From JANQKX01 sp039028695 (GTDB lineage Bacteria > Pseudomonadota > Alphaproteobacteria > Kiloniellales > Kiloniellaceae): DNA of 10,857 bases. Location: positions 1 through 10,857 of the forward strand of contig JBCCHN010000164.1 in the NCBI GenBank assembly GCA_039028695.1. Direction: 5' to 3'. The notes beneath the pieces are model-generated. The model saw only the letters and a program-made list of their open reading frames with translations, did not search any database and was not told where the DNA came from. Both the position numbers and the translations under genes were made by a program. The number at the start of each line of letters is the position of its first letter. Within the stretch, counting starts at the first letter, position 1. Of the stretch, positions 1 to 5,869 are shown piece after piece.

Positions 1-1
1 A

Positions 2-226
2 GATATAGAGGCCTACGACCTGGTGCCCCACTATAAAAACCCAGCAACCGAGCGCCTGGTCATCCTCACCCGCGACGATCCGGTCATCGACTTCCGCAAG
101 GCGCTGGAAAAATTCGGGACGGACCCAAACAGTACCCTTCTGATTTTCGATGAGGGTGGACACAGCCCGCCGATCGATCGGCCGCGCATCTTGTCCGTGG
201 TCCGCGCTTTCATCGAAGGCTTGTAG
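2..226 (+). CDS. YqiA/UPF0227-like alpha/beta-hydrolase esterase, C-terminal part (5' end outside window)
   Basis: The reading frame is open from the first base of the window to the TAG at 224-226, so only the last 74 codons or so are present and the true start lies to the left. The translation keeps the C-terminal half of a small esterase of the YqiA/YcfP (UPF0227) family. It has a stretch reading RLVILTRDDPVIDFRKAL, matching the family's segment with the acid residue (GDEVLDY in E. coli YqiA), followed by EGGHSP, which carries the presumed catalytic histidine. The nucleophile serine elbow would be upstream and cannot be seen. A GTG at 23 could be mistaken for a start, but the frame continues through it and no ribosome binding site precedes it. 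The end overlaps the convergent transporter gene by 17 bases. The family assignment is from memory of the motif and is fairly secure; the substrate is unknown. Confidence 0.75.
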   Translation, partial: DIEAYDLVPHYKNPATERLVILTRDDPVIDFRKALEKFGTDPNSTLLIFDEGGHSPPIDRPRILSVVRAFIEGL

Positions 227-1169
227 ATCTCTTTCTAACTTTGGCGCCGCGAGTCTCTCGATAAAAGACGTAAAGACCGCCGCCGGCGATCAAGAGAATG
301 CCGATCCATGTGGTTATCGCTGGCCAATCTCCCCATATCAGTACACCCCAAAAAACAGCAAGGGGCAGGGCGATATATTCAAAGGGTGCCAGCAAACCCG
401 CTTCCGCCACCCGATAGCCCTGACTGATCAGATAGCCGCCAACCCCATTAAGCAGACCGACGACTGTCATGATGGCCAGATCATCCATTGGCGGCCAAAT
501 CCATGCCCGCAATAGGAAATCCAACAAGGGACGATCTGGGCTGGCGTAAGTGCCCTTACCAAAGGCGAGGCCGATGGCAGCACTGACCGCGATAAAAGAT
601 ATCTGAATATAAAAGGCCATGGTGGAGGCTTTTTCCGCCACGCCGATCTTGCGGGTCAGAATATTCAGCATGGCATAGGCAAAGGCCGCCGCCAGAGGCA
701 AAAGGGCCGCCGCCTGAAAGCCTTGACCGCCGGGCTGCAGCATAACAATCACGCCGCACAGGCCGGCGAAGACGGCAAACCAACGGTGCGGCCCCACCCG
801 TTCGCGCAAAAACGGCACGGACAGCGCGGTGATCAACAAGGGCGCCACGAAAAAGATGGCCGTCGCTTCACCCAAGGGCAAAACAGCCAACCCGGTGAAA
901 AAGGTCATGTTGGCAATCACCACCATGAACGCCCGCAAAAAGTGAAGGGGCAGGCGACGACTGCGCAAAATCTTATAGCCCCCTTCCAGAGGAACAAGGA
1001 CCGCCAGGGTCAGAGTGATCGCCACAACGGCCCGGAAGAAGACAATCTGGTGCAGGGCATAATCGCCACTGAGCCACTTAATGGCCATATCCTGGGTGGT
1101 AAAGGCAAACATGGCGCCCATGACGCAAATCACGCCAAGAGCACCTTGCCTAAGGTGAAAAGGGCGCAA
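210..1169 (-). CDS. DMT-superfamily (EamA) transporter
   Basis: A 319-residue, strongly hydrophobic protein with about ten predicted membrane segments and two EamA-type halves. This is the usual length and layout of drug/metabolite transporter exporters in the inner membrane. The N-terminal half carries the family pattern of a first helix ending in MAIKWLSG, an R-rich loop (RSRRLPLHFLRA), and LGEATAIFFVAPLLITALSVPFL around residues 98-121. The second half ends with a helix and the basic tail YRETRGAKVRKR. The start used is a TTG at 1167-1169, preceded by a purine-rich AAGAAAG. GTG and ATG codons 12 to 16 residues further in would leave little before the first helix. The gene is divergent from the nitrile hydratase operon (89 bases between starts) and overlaps the esterase tail by 17 bases. 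Substrate cannot be read from sequence; amino acids, S-adenosylmethionine-like compounds or other metabolites are typical for the family. Confidence 0.85.
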   Translation of the reverse strand: MRPFHLRQGALGVICVMGAMFAFTTQDMAIKWLSGDYALHQIVFFRAVVAITLTLAVLVPLEGGYKILRSRRLPLHFLRAFMVVIANMTFFTGLAVLPLGEATAIFFVAPLLITALSVPFLRERVGPHRWFAVFAGLCGVIVMLQPGGQGFQAAALLPLAAAFAYAMLNILTRKIGVAEKASTMAFYIQISFIAVSAAIGLAFGKGTYASPDRPLLDFLLRAWIWPPMDDLAIMTVVGLLNGVGGYLISQGYRVAEAGLLAPFEYIALPLAVFWGVLIWGDWPAITTWIGILLIAGGGLYVFYRETRGAKVRKRSTSLR

Positions 1170-1205
1170 AACGGGTCTTTCTTGGCATAACGTTTAAACC
1201 TTTTT

Positions 1206-1230
1206 TTGACCCCTTAGGCAGACCTATAAT
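1206..1230 (+). promoter_or_regulatory. Possible promoter of the nitrile hydratase operon
   Basis: A perfect TATAAT lies at 1225-1230, and a TTGACC lies at 1206-1211. The spacing between them is only 13 bases, too short for a normal sigma-70 promoter (about 17), so the -35 assignment is weak; the -10 box alone may be real. If it is, transcription would begin near 1237. This excludes the ATG at 1229 as start and favours the ATG at 1259. An 8-base palindrome GTTTAAAC (1192-1199) lies in the same divergent gap, which must also hold the promoter for the leftward transporter. Confidence 0.3.
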
Positions 1231-1258
1231 GAGTGGACTTGTCAACAAAGGTCGGGCC

Positions 1259-1921
1259 ATGACGACGAAAAAAATCGAACATTCTTCGGAAAAAGTCGCC
1301 CAAATTCATCGGGAGCTACATAGCCACTTGCCGCCGGAGCCGGCCCTTCGGGTCAAGGCGCTGGAAAGCTTGCTGGTGGAAAAGGGCATGGTTGACCCGG
1401 GCGCCATTGACGCTTGGGTGCAGCTTTATTCCGAGGACATCGGCCCCAAACGGGGCGCCCAAATGGTCGCGAAAGCCTGGTGCGACGCGGCTTTTAAAGA
1501 GCGGCTGCTAAGCGACGGCGCAGCCGCGGCGGTCGAGATGGGGTTTGCCGGCTGGGGTTCGGGGCACCTCAAGGCAGTCGCCAACGGCCCGCAGGTCCAC
1601 AACATGGTGGTATGCACCCTTTGCTCCTGTTACCCGCTGGCCATTCTGGGCATTCCACCGACATGGTACAAAACCGCCGCCTATCGGGCACGGGCGGTGC
1701 GGGAGCCCCGAGCGGTGCTCACGGAATTCGGCGTAGAGCTAGCCGAAGAGGTTCAGGTTCGGGTTTGGGACTCCACGGCGGAACTGCGCTATCTGGTGAT
1801 CCCTGAACGCCCAGCCGGTACGGACGACTGGAGCGAAGACCAACTCGCGGCCATCGTCAGCCGCAATGCCATGATCGGCACCGAACGGGATTTGGCACCG
1901 ACCAGCCAAGGAGGCAACTAA
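1259..1921 (+). CDS. nthA: Nitrile hydratase alpha subunit, cobalt type
   Basis: This is the metal-binding subunit of nitrile hydratase, which converts nitriles to amides in the cytoplasm as an alpha/beta heterodimer. The active-site motif VCTLCSCY is present, with ligands Cys119, Cys122, Ser123 and Cys124 in a 220-residue product. The threonine in C-T-L-C-S-C marks the non-corrin cobalt type; iron enzymes have serine there. Further family landmarks follow: GIPPTWYK, then AYRARAVREPRAVLTEFGV. I chose the ATG at 1259 because AAAGG lies 7 bases before it. The in-frame ATG at 1229 overlaps a TATAAT box and has no such site. The product is slightly longer than the usual 200-210 residues. The stop overlaps the beta-subunit start by one base (TAATG), so the two are translationally coupled. 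Thiocyanate hydrolase gamma subunit is a relative with the same motif, but separate alpha and beta SCNase genes are not seen and the partner is a full-length NHase beta subunit. Confidence 0.93.
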   Translation: MTTKKIEHSSEKVAQIHRELHSHLPPEPALRVKALESLLVEKGMVDPGAIDAWVQLYSEDIGPKRGAQMVAKAWCDAAFKERLLSDGAAAAVEMGFAGWGSGHLKAVANGPQVHNMVVCTLCSCYPLAILGIPPTWYKTAAYRARAVREPRAVLTEFGVELAEEVQVRVWDSTAELRYLVIPERPAGTDDWSEDQLAAIVSRNAMIGTERDLAPTSQGGN

Positions 1922-2577
1922 TGGACGGCGTGCATGATCTGGGCGGCCGCCAAGGCTATGGCCCCATAGACGTCAATGAGCCCGAGGAAGCCTTCCACGA
2001 GGCCTGGGAGGGCCGGGTGCTGGGGATGGTCCGCTCCATGAGCCGGCCGGAGGATTGGAGCATCGATTGGTTCCGACACTGCCGAGAGCTGATCGACGCG
2101 GTGGATTACCTCTCCCGCCCCTACTACGATTCCTGGCTGCAGACTTATGGGGCCATGCTGGTGAATTCCGGGGTGGCCACGGTCCAGGAATTGGCCGACG
2201 GAAAAGACCGTGGAGCAGCCTCGACCCTGCCCCCTGCCCTGGCGGAAGCCCAAGTCCCCGACGCCGCCGCCGCACCCGTCCTCTTTAACCGACCCCTGTC
2301 TGATCCACCGGCATTCCAGCCCGGAGATAAAGTGCGGGCCAAACGCCACCGCCACAGCGGCCATACCCGTCTGCCCCAATATGTCTGCGGGGTGGCTGGC
2401 GCGATCCACGCCTGCCATGGCGGACACGTCTTCCCGGACGCCATGTCCGCCGGCGAAGACCGAGGAGAAACCCTCTATACGGTGGCCTTTCAGATCGGCG
2501 ACCTTTGGGGAGACGTCGAGCGCCCAGACGACATCGTCTATCTGGATTTGTGGGAAAGCTATCTGGAGCCTCTATAG
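1921..2577 (+). CDS. nthB: Nitrile hydratase beta subunit
   Basis: A 218-residue protein starting with the family signature MDGVHDLGG. The N-terminal helical domain includes FRHCRELIDAVDYL (residues 51-64), whose Arg52 corresponds in position to the conserved beta-arginine that hydrogen-bonds the oxidised cysteines of the alpha subunit. After an alanine/proline-rich linker (about 99-130) comes the SH3-like barrel domain, with GDKVRAK, GHTRLP (Arg150, probably the second active-site arginine), HGGHVFPD, LYTVAF, LWG and the end LDLWESYLEPL. All of these are typical. AAGGAGG at 1908-1914 gives a strong ribosome binding site. One oddity is that the usual YxRGRxG after HTRxP reads YVCGVAG here, with Cys156 and Val158 replacing two commonly conserved arginines. 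No third gene for the small activator protein, which resembles the N-terminal part of beta, follows directly. Confidence 0.93.
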   Translation: MDGVHDLGGRQGYGPIDVNEPEEAFHEAWEGRVLGMVRSMSRPEDWSIDWFRHCRELIDAVDYLSRPYYDSWLQTYGAMLVNSGVATVQELADGKDRGAASTLPPALAEAQVPDAAAAPVLFNRPLSDPPAFQPGDKVRAKRHRHSGHTRLPQYVCGVAGAIHACHGGHVFPDAMSAGEDRGETLYTVAFQIGDLWGDVERPDDIVYLDLWESYLEPL

Positions 2578-2732
2578 AGCTGTGGTCGGCGAACAGTCTT
2601 TAAAACAGACCCTGTCAAAGCGCCCGCACTGCAACGTCCCCTGATTTATTCTTCGCTCAACATTCCACCGTTAAGCGCCTTTTAAAGGACGCGCCCTAAA
2701 ACTGTCCCACGACACGCATAGAGGACAGAATA

Positions 2733-3170
2733 ATGGGTAAGGCTTTGTTAACCTGGGTGGCCCTGGCCGGCTTTGCGGCGGCGAGCGCGACTTCCGGCAG
2801 TCAGGCTCAAGCCGCCTCACCAAAAGCAATCCAAAACAGCACCCTTTATTACAGCGAGGCGGTGCAGGGGCCCCTATCCAAAGGGATCGAAGCCATAACC
2901 GTCGCCCAAGCCGCCGACCCCCGTGCCGCTGAGCGGCTGACGGTGGCCTTCACCTTTGCCTACTACGATCGGGTCGATGCCTGGTTGGCGCGCCATGCGG
3001 ATCCCGAGAACGGCACCTATGACTCGGTCGAGCTGCAGATCTATCTCTATAACTGGGTCGCCGATCTCGTGACCGCACCGCGCTTTGCCATTGCCAAGCA
3101 AGGTGAGCAGGGCGAGGACCGTTTTCAGGCCTACGCCCGCCAAGATGCAGGATTGGCACCAGAGGACTGA
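2733..3170 (+). CDS. Small secreted protein of unknown function
   Basis: A 145-residue protein that I do not recognise. The N-terminus is a convincing Sec signal peptide: MGK, a hydrophobic core to about residue 20, then AQA/A with likely cleavage after residue 27 or 28. The mature part of about 118 residues has no cysteine and no further membrane segment. It is mixed acidic and aromatic, with a central part TYDSVELQIYLYNWVADLV and an acidic C-terminus ending APED. It is probably a periplasmic or exported soluble protein. GAGGA at 2721-2725, 7 bases before the ATG, supports the start. It lies 155 bases behind nthB on the same strand, far enough to have its own promoter, and its export argues against its being the cytoplasmic nitrile hydratase activator. 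It converges on the SEC-C gene with 10 bases between the stops. Confidence 0.65.
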   Translation: MGKALLTWVALAGFAAASATSGSQAQAASPKAIQNSTLYYSEAVQGPLSKGIEAITVAQAADPRAAERLTVAFTFAYYDRVDAWLARHADPENGTYDSVELQIYLYNWVADLVTAPRFAIAKQGEQGEDRFQAYARQDAGLAPED

Positions 3171-3180
3171 CGATCCGGTC

Positions 3181-3382
3181 TTAGTCACGCCAGTAATCAT
3201 CCCGCGCCGTGCATTCATAGCTGCGTTTTTTGAGGCAACAGCGTTTGAAATCTGCGCCCAGAACCGCAAGGGCAAAGGTCGTTCCGTCCCAGCTTTTGGA
3301 GCAATTCCTTGTGGTGGCCGACGGACCGCTCACCCCGCTTGACCTGAGTCTCGGAATTAAAGCCGCGACGACGCTTGCTCAT
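3181..3382 (-). pseudogene. Small SEC-C motif protein, interrupted by a one-base frameshift
   Basis: From the ATG at 3380-3382 the frame reads MSKRRRGFNSETQV, then KLGRNDLCPCGSGRRFQ. This is an unmistakable SEC-C zinc-binding motif up to the first CxC pair. The frame then runs into TLLPQ and stops at 3215. Skipping one T in the TTT at 3244-3246 (an A on the coding strand) gives RCCLKKRSYEC followed by ARDDYWRD and a stop at 3181-3183. That restores the second cysteine pair of the motif and the usual acidic/aromatic end of these proteins. The repaired product has 66 residues, a normal size for stand-alone SEC-C proteins, thought to bind zinc and sometimes associated with the translocase ATPase or with chaperoning. 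The frame can be extended upstream to a GTG at 3430, but the MSKRRR start matches the family. Either a real mutation or a single-base sequencing error explains the break. It probably belongs downstream of the RidA-like gene. Confidence 0.75.
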
Positions 3383-3437
3383 GATCTCAAAAGGAGGCGC
3401 TTTCTCGGAAATTCTTGCGGGAAGTGACACACCTCCC

Positions 3438-3451
3438 AGCCCGTTAGGGCT
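3438..3451. repeat. Short inverted repeat between RidA-like and SEC-C genes
   Basis: AGCCC and GGGCT form a 5-base-pair stem around GTTA. No T-run follows on either strand, so it is not a standard terminator. It lies in the 120-base gap between the RidA-like stop (3503) and the SEC-C start and could be a weak RNA hairpin or chance. Confidence 0.2.
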
Positions 3452-3502
3452 TGATAAGACAAGAACGCGCGGTTTTAGTTCTCTTCGGCGGTGCCGACAA
3501 GC

Positions 3503-3895
3503 TTAATCAATCACCGCCATAGCGTCGATTTCCACCAGAAAGGCCGGGTCAGCCAAGCCTTGCACCACGACCCCGGTGCTGCAGTGATGCACGCCGTCGA
3601 ACCATTCGTTGATTGCCGCGTAGACCGCCGGCCGGTAGGAAATATCGGTGACATAAACAGTGAGCTTGCAGATATCGCTCAGTTGCCCTCCCGCTTCCTC
3701 GATGAAGCCTTTGATATTGCGGCAGGCTTGGTCGGCCTGTTTTCCGGGATCGCCCGGACCGATCAGATGTCCGTCTTGGTCCACACCCACCTGACCCTGC
3801 ATAAAGACAAAATCGCCGCTGGCCCGGATCGCCTTAGAATAGATCGCCTTGGCGTGATAGCGGGTCTCATATTTGTGGATGTGCTGTTTGGGCAT
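3503..3895 (-). CDS. RidA/YjgF family protein lacking the catalytic arginine
   Basis: A 130-residue, full-length member of the YjgF/YER057c/UK114 family. Visible family features are the early SGDFVFMQGQVG strand (residues 27-37), the helix QADQACRNIKGFIEEAGG, the strand DICKLTVYVTD (74-84), and the C-terminal LADPAFLVEIDAMAVI. True RidA enzymes hydrolyse reactive enamine/imine intermediates released by PLP enzymes, using an arginine in a P-A-R-S/T segment. Here the aligned segment is HHCSTGVVV, so the arginine position is Ser106. This places it among the Rid subfamilies without that residue, whose activities are mostly unknown; imine deaminase activity should not be assumed. AAGGTC about 7 bases upstream of the ATG is a plausible ribosome binding site. 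It sits 19 bases downstream of the ybaN-like gene on the same strand, so co-transcription is likely. Confidence 0.9.
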   Translation of the reverse strand: MPKQHIHKYETRYHAKAIYSKAIRASGDFVFMQGQVGVDQDGHLIGPGDPGKQADQACRNIKGFIEEAGGQLSDICKLTVYVTDISYRPAVYAAINEWFDGVHHCSTGVVVQGLADPAFLVEIDAMAVID

Positions 3896-3914
3896 CTTTT
3901 GACCTTAGGAGCGG

Positions 3915-4295
3915 TTAAGAGGATGGCCCGTCGGGCCGCGTCAGGATGAAAATGGATACGGCCGTCAAGACCAGCACCTGGACGCCCAGTATCCACAGGG
4001 GTACGGCTAAGGCCAAACTGATCAAGGGGGTGGCGACGATGACCGCCATGGCCACCTTTTTCGTGCGCCGGTCGATGCTACCGTGGCGGCGCCAGTTGTC
4101 GATCAGAGGCCCGAAATAGGGATGGTTCTCTAGCCAGTGGGAAAGGCGTTTCGAGGAGCGGGCAAAGCAAAAGGCCGCCAGCAGGATGAAGGGCGTGGTC
4201 GGCACCAAGGGCAGCACCACACCAGCCAGGCCGCAGACCAGCGCAATTAGGCCCAGGACAAACCAGAAGGGCTTGGACAGGGAGAACTTTTCCAT
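3915..4295 (-). CDS. YbaN family (DUF454) inner-membrane protein
   Basis: A 126-residue protein with the diagnostic DUF454 pattern: LGLIALVCGLAGVVLPLVPTTPF around residues 14-36, then ILLAAFCFARSSKRLSHWL, a conserved FGPLIDNW segment, and two further hydrophobic helices near the C-terminus. Length equals that of E. coli YbaN (about 125 residues). It is an integral inner-membrane protein of unknown role. The start chosen is the ATG at 4293-4295, which puts the MEK N-terminus just before the first helix. The frame extends upstream to a GTG at 4370, but those 25 extra residues are not like the family; no strong ribosome binding site marks either start. It heads a leftward group with the RidA-like gene 19 bases downstream and diverges from the dioxygenase gene (205 bases apart). 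Confidence 0.88.
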   Translation of the reverse strand: MEKFSLSKPFWFVLGLIALVCGLAGVVLPLVPTTPFILLAAFCFARSSKRLSHWLENHPYFGPLIDNWRRHGSIDRRTKKVAMAVIVATPLISLALAVPLWILGVQVLVLTAVSIFILTRPDGPSS

Positions 4296-4500
4296 GGCCC
4301 AGAGAGTAAGCCAGCCGCCCTGGTGGGGAAAAGCAGGAAATTGCCTCAGCGCGCCTCCCGTCCCGCTCACTCACGCATCGCTCATCATGGCGCCCCAGTC
4401 CCCTCGTTATAATCACTCGGCTCATCTAGCCCTATCCCCCCGCGGCAGGAGGGCTTACACTCCGATCAAACGACACTCACCAAGCCCAGGAGCCAAGACC

Positions 4501-5454
4501 ATGCTGGAGATCGAGCCCCTGCACCCCGATTTTGGTGCCCACCTGCACGGCATTGACTTAGCAGGGCACCTCTCCACCGACCAAGTGGCAGAAATCCGAG
4601 CCGCTATCGACACCTATTCCCTGTTGGTCTTTCCCGGTCAAGACCTGGACGACGATGCCCTACTGGCCTTTACCCGCCGCCTGGGCGAACCCGAGCCCGA
4701 GCACGTGCGGCTGGGTCGCACCGGGGAAGTCACCTACTTCGGTACCGTGGGTAACGTGCGTGACGACGGCACGGTGGACGGCCAGGCCCACAAGAACACC
4801 CACTATCAGACCGGCAACCAGCTTTGGCATTCCGACTCCTCCTTTCGGGAGGTGCCCTCCCTGGTCTCCATCACCATGGCTCACGAGGTGCCCGATGAAG
4901 GAGGCGCCACGGAGTTCGTCAGCACCCGCGCCGCCTTCGAGCGCCTACCTGCCGCCGAGCAGCGAAAACTGGAGCTTTTGAGCGCCCTGCACGATTACGT
5001 CTTCTCGCGCAGCCAAGTGGCCCCGGTAGACCCCAATCACGCCGCCTCCCTGCCCCCCGTGCTCCATCCCCTGGTGCGGGCCAACCCGGCCAACGGCCGC
5101 AAAAACCTCTACATCGGTTCCCACACCCGCTGCGTCTTCGGCCCCCAAGCGAGGGAAGCGGTAGTTGGGGGCGCGGCGACTAAGGGCGTTCACGTCGGCA
5201 TTGACTCACAATCGGACAGCATGAACCTCCGCCCCTTGCCGGGCACCGAGAGCCGCCGCCTGTTGGACGATCTTATGAAAAAGGCTACCCGGTCTCAAGA
5301 CATCTACAGCCATCAATGGAAAAAGGGGGACATCGTGATTTGGGATAACCGCTGCCTCCTTCACCGTGGCACCCCCTATAACGCCGATCGCTACCGCCGC
5401 CGCATGCGACAGACGCGGGTGGTGGGAATGGAGCGGGGAAGGTTGGCGGGGTGA
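4501..5454 (+). CDS. TauD/TfdA family 2-oxoglutarate-dependent dioxygenase with an internal insertion
   Basis: A 317-residue non-haem iron dioxygenase. It uses 2-oxoglutarate and oxygen to hydroxylate a small substrate; TfdA itself acts on 2,4-dichlorophenoxyacetate and TauD on taurine. The iron ligands are visible as WHSDSSF (His110, Asp112) and the distal His288 in WDNRCLLHR, followed by an arginine cluster near 299-306 that would bind the co-substrate. Other family landmarks are FPGQDLDDDALLAFTRRLGE (residues 44-63), GGATEFVSTRAAF and GRKNLYIGSH. Between VFG (214) and LPGTESRRLLDDL (from 246) there are 31 residues with no counterpart in TfdA as I remember it. Without them the length would be 286, against 287 for TfdA. 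AGGAG at 4488-4492, 8 bases before the ATG, fixes the start; the frame stays open further upstream but there it lies over the ybaN-like gene. Closest to TfdA-like aryl/alkyl acid dioxygenases; substrate unknown. Confidence 0.9.
   Translation: MLEIEPLHPDFGAHLHGIDLAGHLSTDQVAEIRAAIDTYSLLVFPGQDLDDDALLAFTRRLGEPEPEHVRLGRTGEVTYFGTVGNVRDDGTVDGQAHKNTHYQTGNQLWHSDSSFREVPSLVSITMAHEVPDEGGATEFVSTRAAFERLPAAEQRKLELLSALHDYVFSRSQVAPVDPNHAASLPPVLHPLVRANPANGRKNLYIGSHTRCVFGPQAREAVVGGAATKGVHVGIDSQSDSMNLRPLPGTESRRLLDDLMKKATRSQDIYSHQWKKGDIVIWDNRCLLHRGTPYNADRYRRRMRQTRVVGMERGRLAG
5141..5172. repeat. Inverted repeat at the left edge of the dioxygenase insertion
   Basis: GCCCCCAA at 5141-5148 is the exact reverse complement of TTGGGGGC at 5165-5172, around a 16-base loop. 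It coincides with the first third of the apparent 93-base in-frame insertion (5143-5235) in the dioxygenase gene. This is the type of structure expected of a small palindromic element inserted in a coding region, though the match may be chance in GC-rich DNA. Confidence 0.4.
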
Positions 5455-5869
5455 AAATTTTTTTGCCGTTGTGAATCTACCGACTACCCCTTGGGAAGAC
5501 CGGTCTTATAGGGTCGGGTAAAGAAGACGGCAGAGCTGACGTTGAGACGAAGCAAAAAGGGACCAAAACCGAGACGTTCACGAACCTGCGCAAGGAACGC
5601 AGAAATCATGAGCGTGTCATCAATTGCCCTCCTCCTCTAAGGACGAACTCTTCCAATTTCCGGAGGAATTCTCAGGGCTCAGATGAGCAGATACCTTGCC
5701 TCAAATGAAAAAGTCGATTCGCAAATCTCGTTCTGATAGGAAATATCTGGGCCAGATTGGTTTTTGGCATCACCCAGCATACCAATGGGATCTTTAAAGG
5801 GAACAAAAGGCGTAACGCAATCCAATCTTCGACAGAGTGCGGATGCCTAGAGGTAGTCTTGTAATTCTG
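5455..5869. other. Gene-poor spacer between the dioxygenase and TlpA-like genes
   Basis: No clear gene. It contains a 12-base perfect palindrome AAGACCGGTCTT (5496-5507) about 40 bases behind the dioxygenase stop, without a following T-run on either strand. It also holds a possible small minus-strand ORF (listed separately) and several open stretches of 30-50 codons that match nothing I recognise. The two flanking genes converge here, so it should hold their terminators, but no standard hairpin-plus-T-run was found. Confidence 0.5.
5484..5609 (-). CDS. Possible 41-residue small protein
   Basis: The minus strand carries a 41-codon ORF starting MISAFLAQVRERLGFGPFLL and ending RPYKTGLPKG. It has a mixed amphipathic and basic composition with no recognised motif. 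A strong GAGGAGG (plus-strand 5630-5636) lies 9 bases before another ATG at 5618-5620. That ATG opens a four-residue reading frame (M-T-R-S, stop) whose stop overlaps this ORF's ATG as ATGA. This could be translational coupling from a tiny leader, or a single gene with a nearby frameshift, or simply chance. The sequence looks protein-like but there is no independent support. Confidence 0.25.
   Translation of the reverse strand: MISAFLAQVRERLGFGPFLLRLNVSSAVFFTRPYKTGLPKG

Noticed and set aside
150..1190. Plus-strand open frames of 121 and 155 codons across the transporter gene
   Set aside because: They are antisense shadows of the EamA transporter; composition is rich in H, Q and K from reverse-complemented hydrophobic codons.
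1206..1230. A full sigma-70 promoter (TTGACC plus TATAAT)
   Set aside because: The spacing of 13 bases is too short for the pair; only the -10 box is kept, at low confidence.
1918..2644. Open frames on both strands across nthB (169, 100, 99, 144 codons)
   Set aside because: High-GC shadows of a well-recognised beta subunit; no known motifs.
3491..3949. 152-codon plus-strand frame across the RidA-like gene
   Set aside because: Antisense shadow of a full-length family member.
4186..4500. Upstream extension of the dioxygenase frame by 105 codons
   Set aside because: It lies over the opposite-strand ybaN-like gene, has no family resemblance, and the ATG at 4501 has a good ribosome binding site and a TfdA-like N-terminus.
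5496..5507. 12-base palindrome as terminator of the dioxygenase gene
   Set aside because: No loop of normal size and no T-run on either strand.
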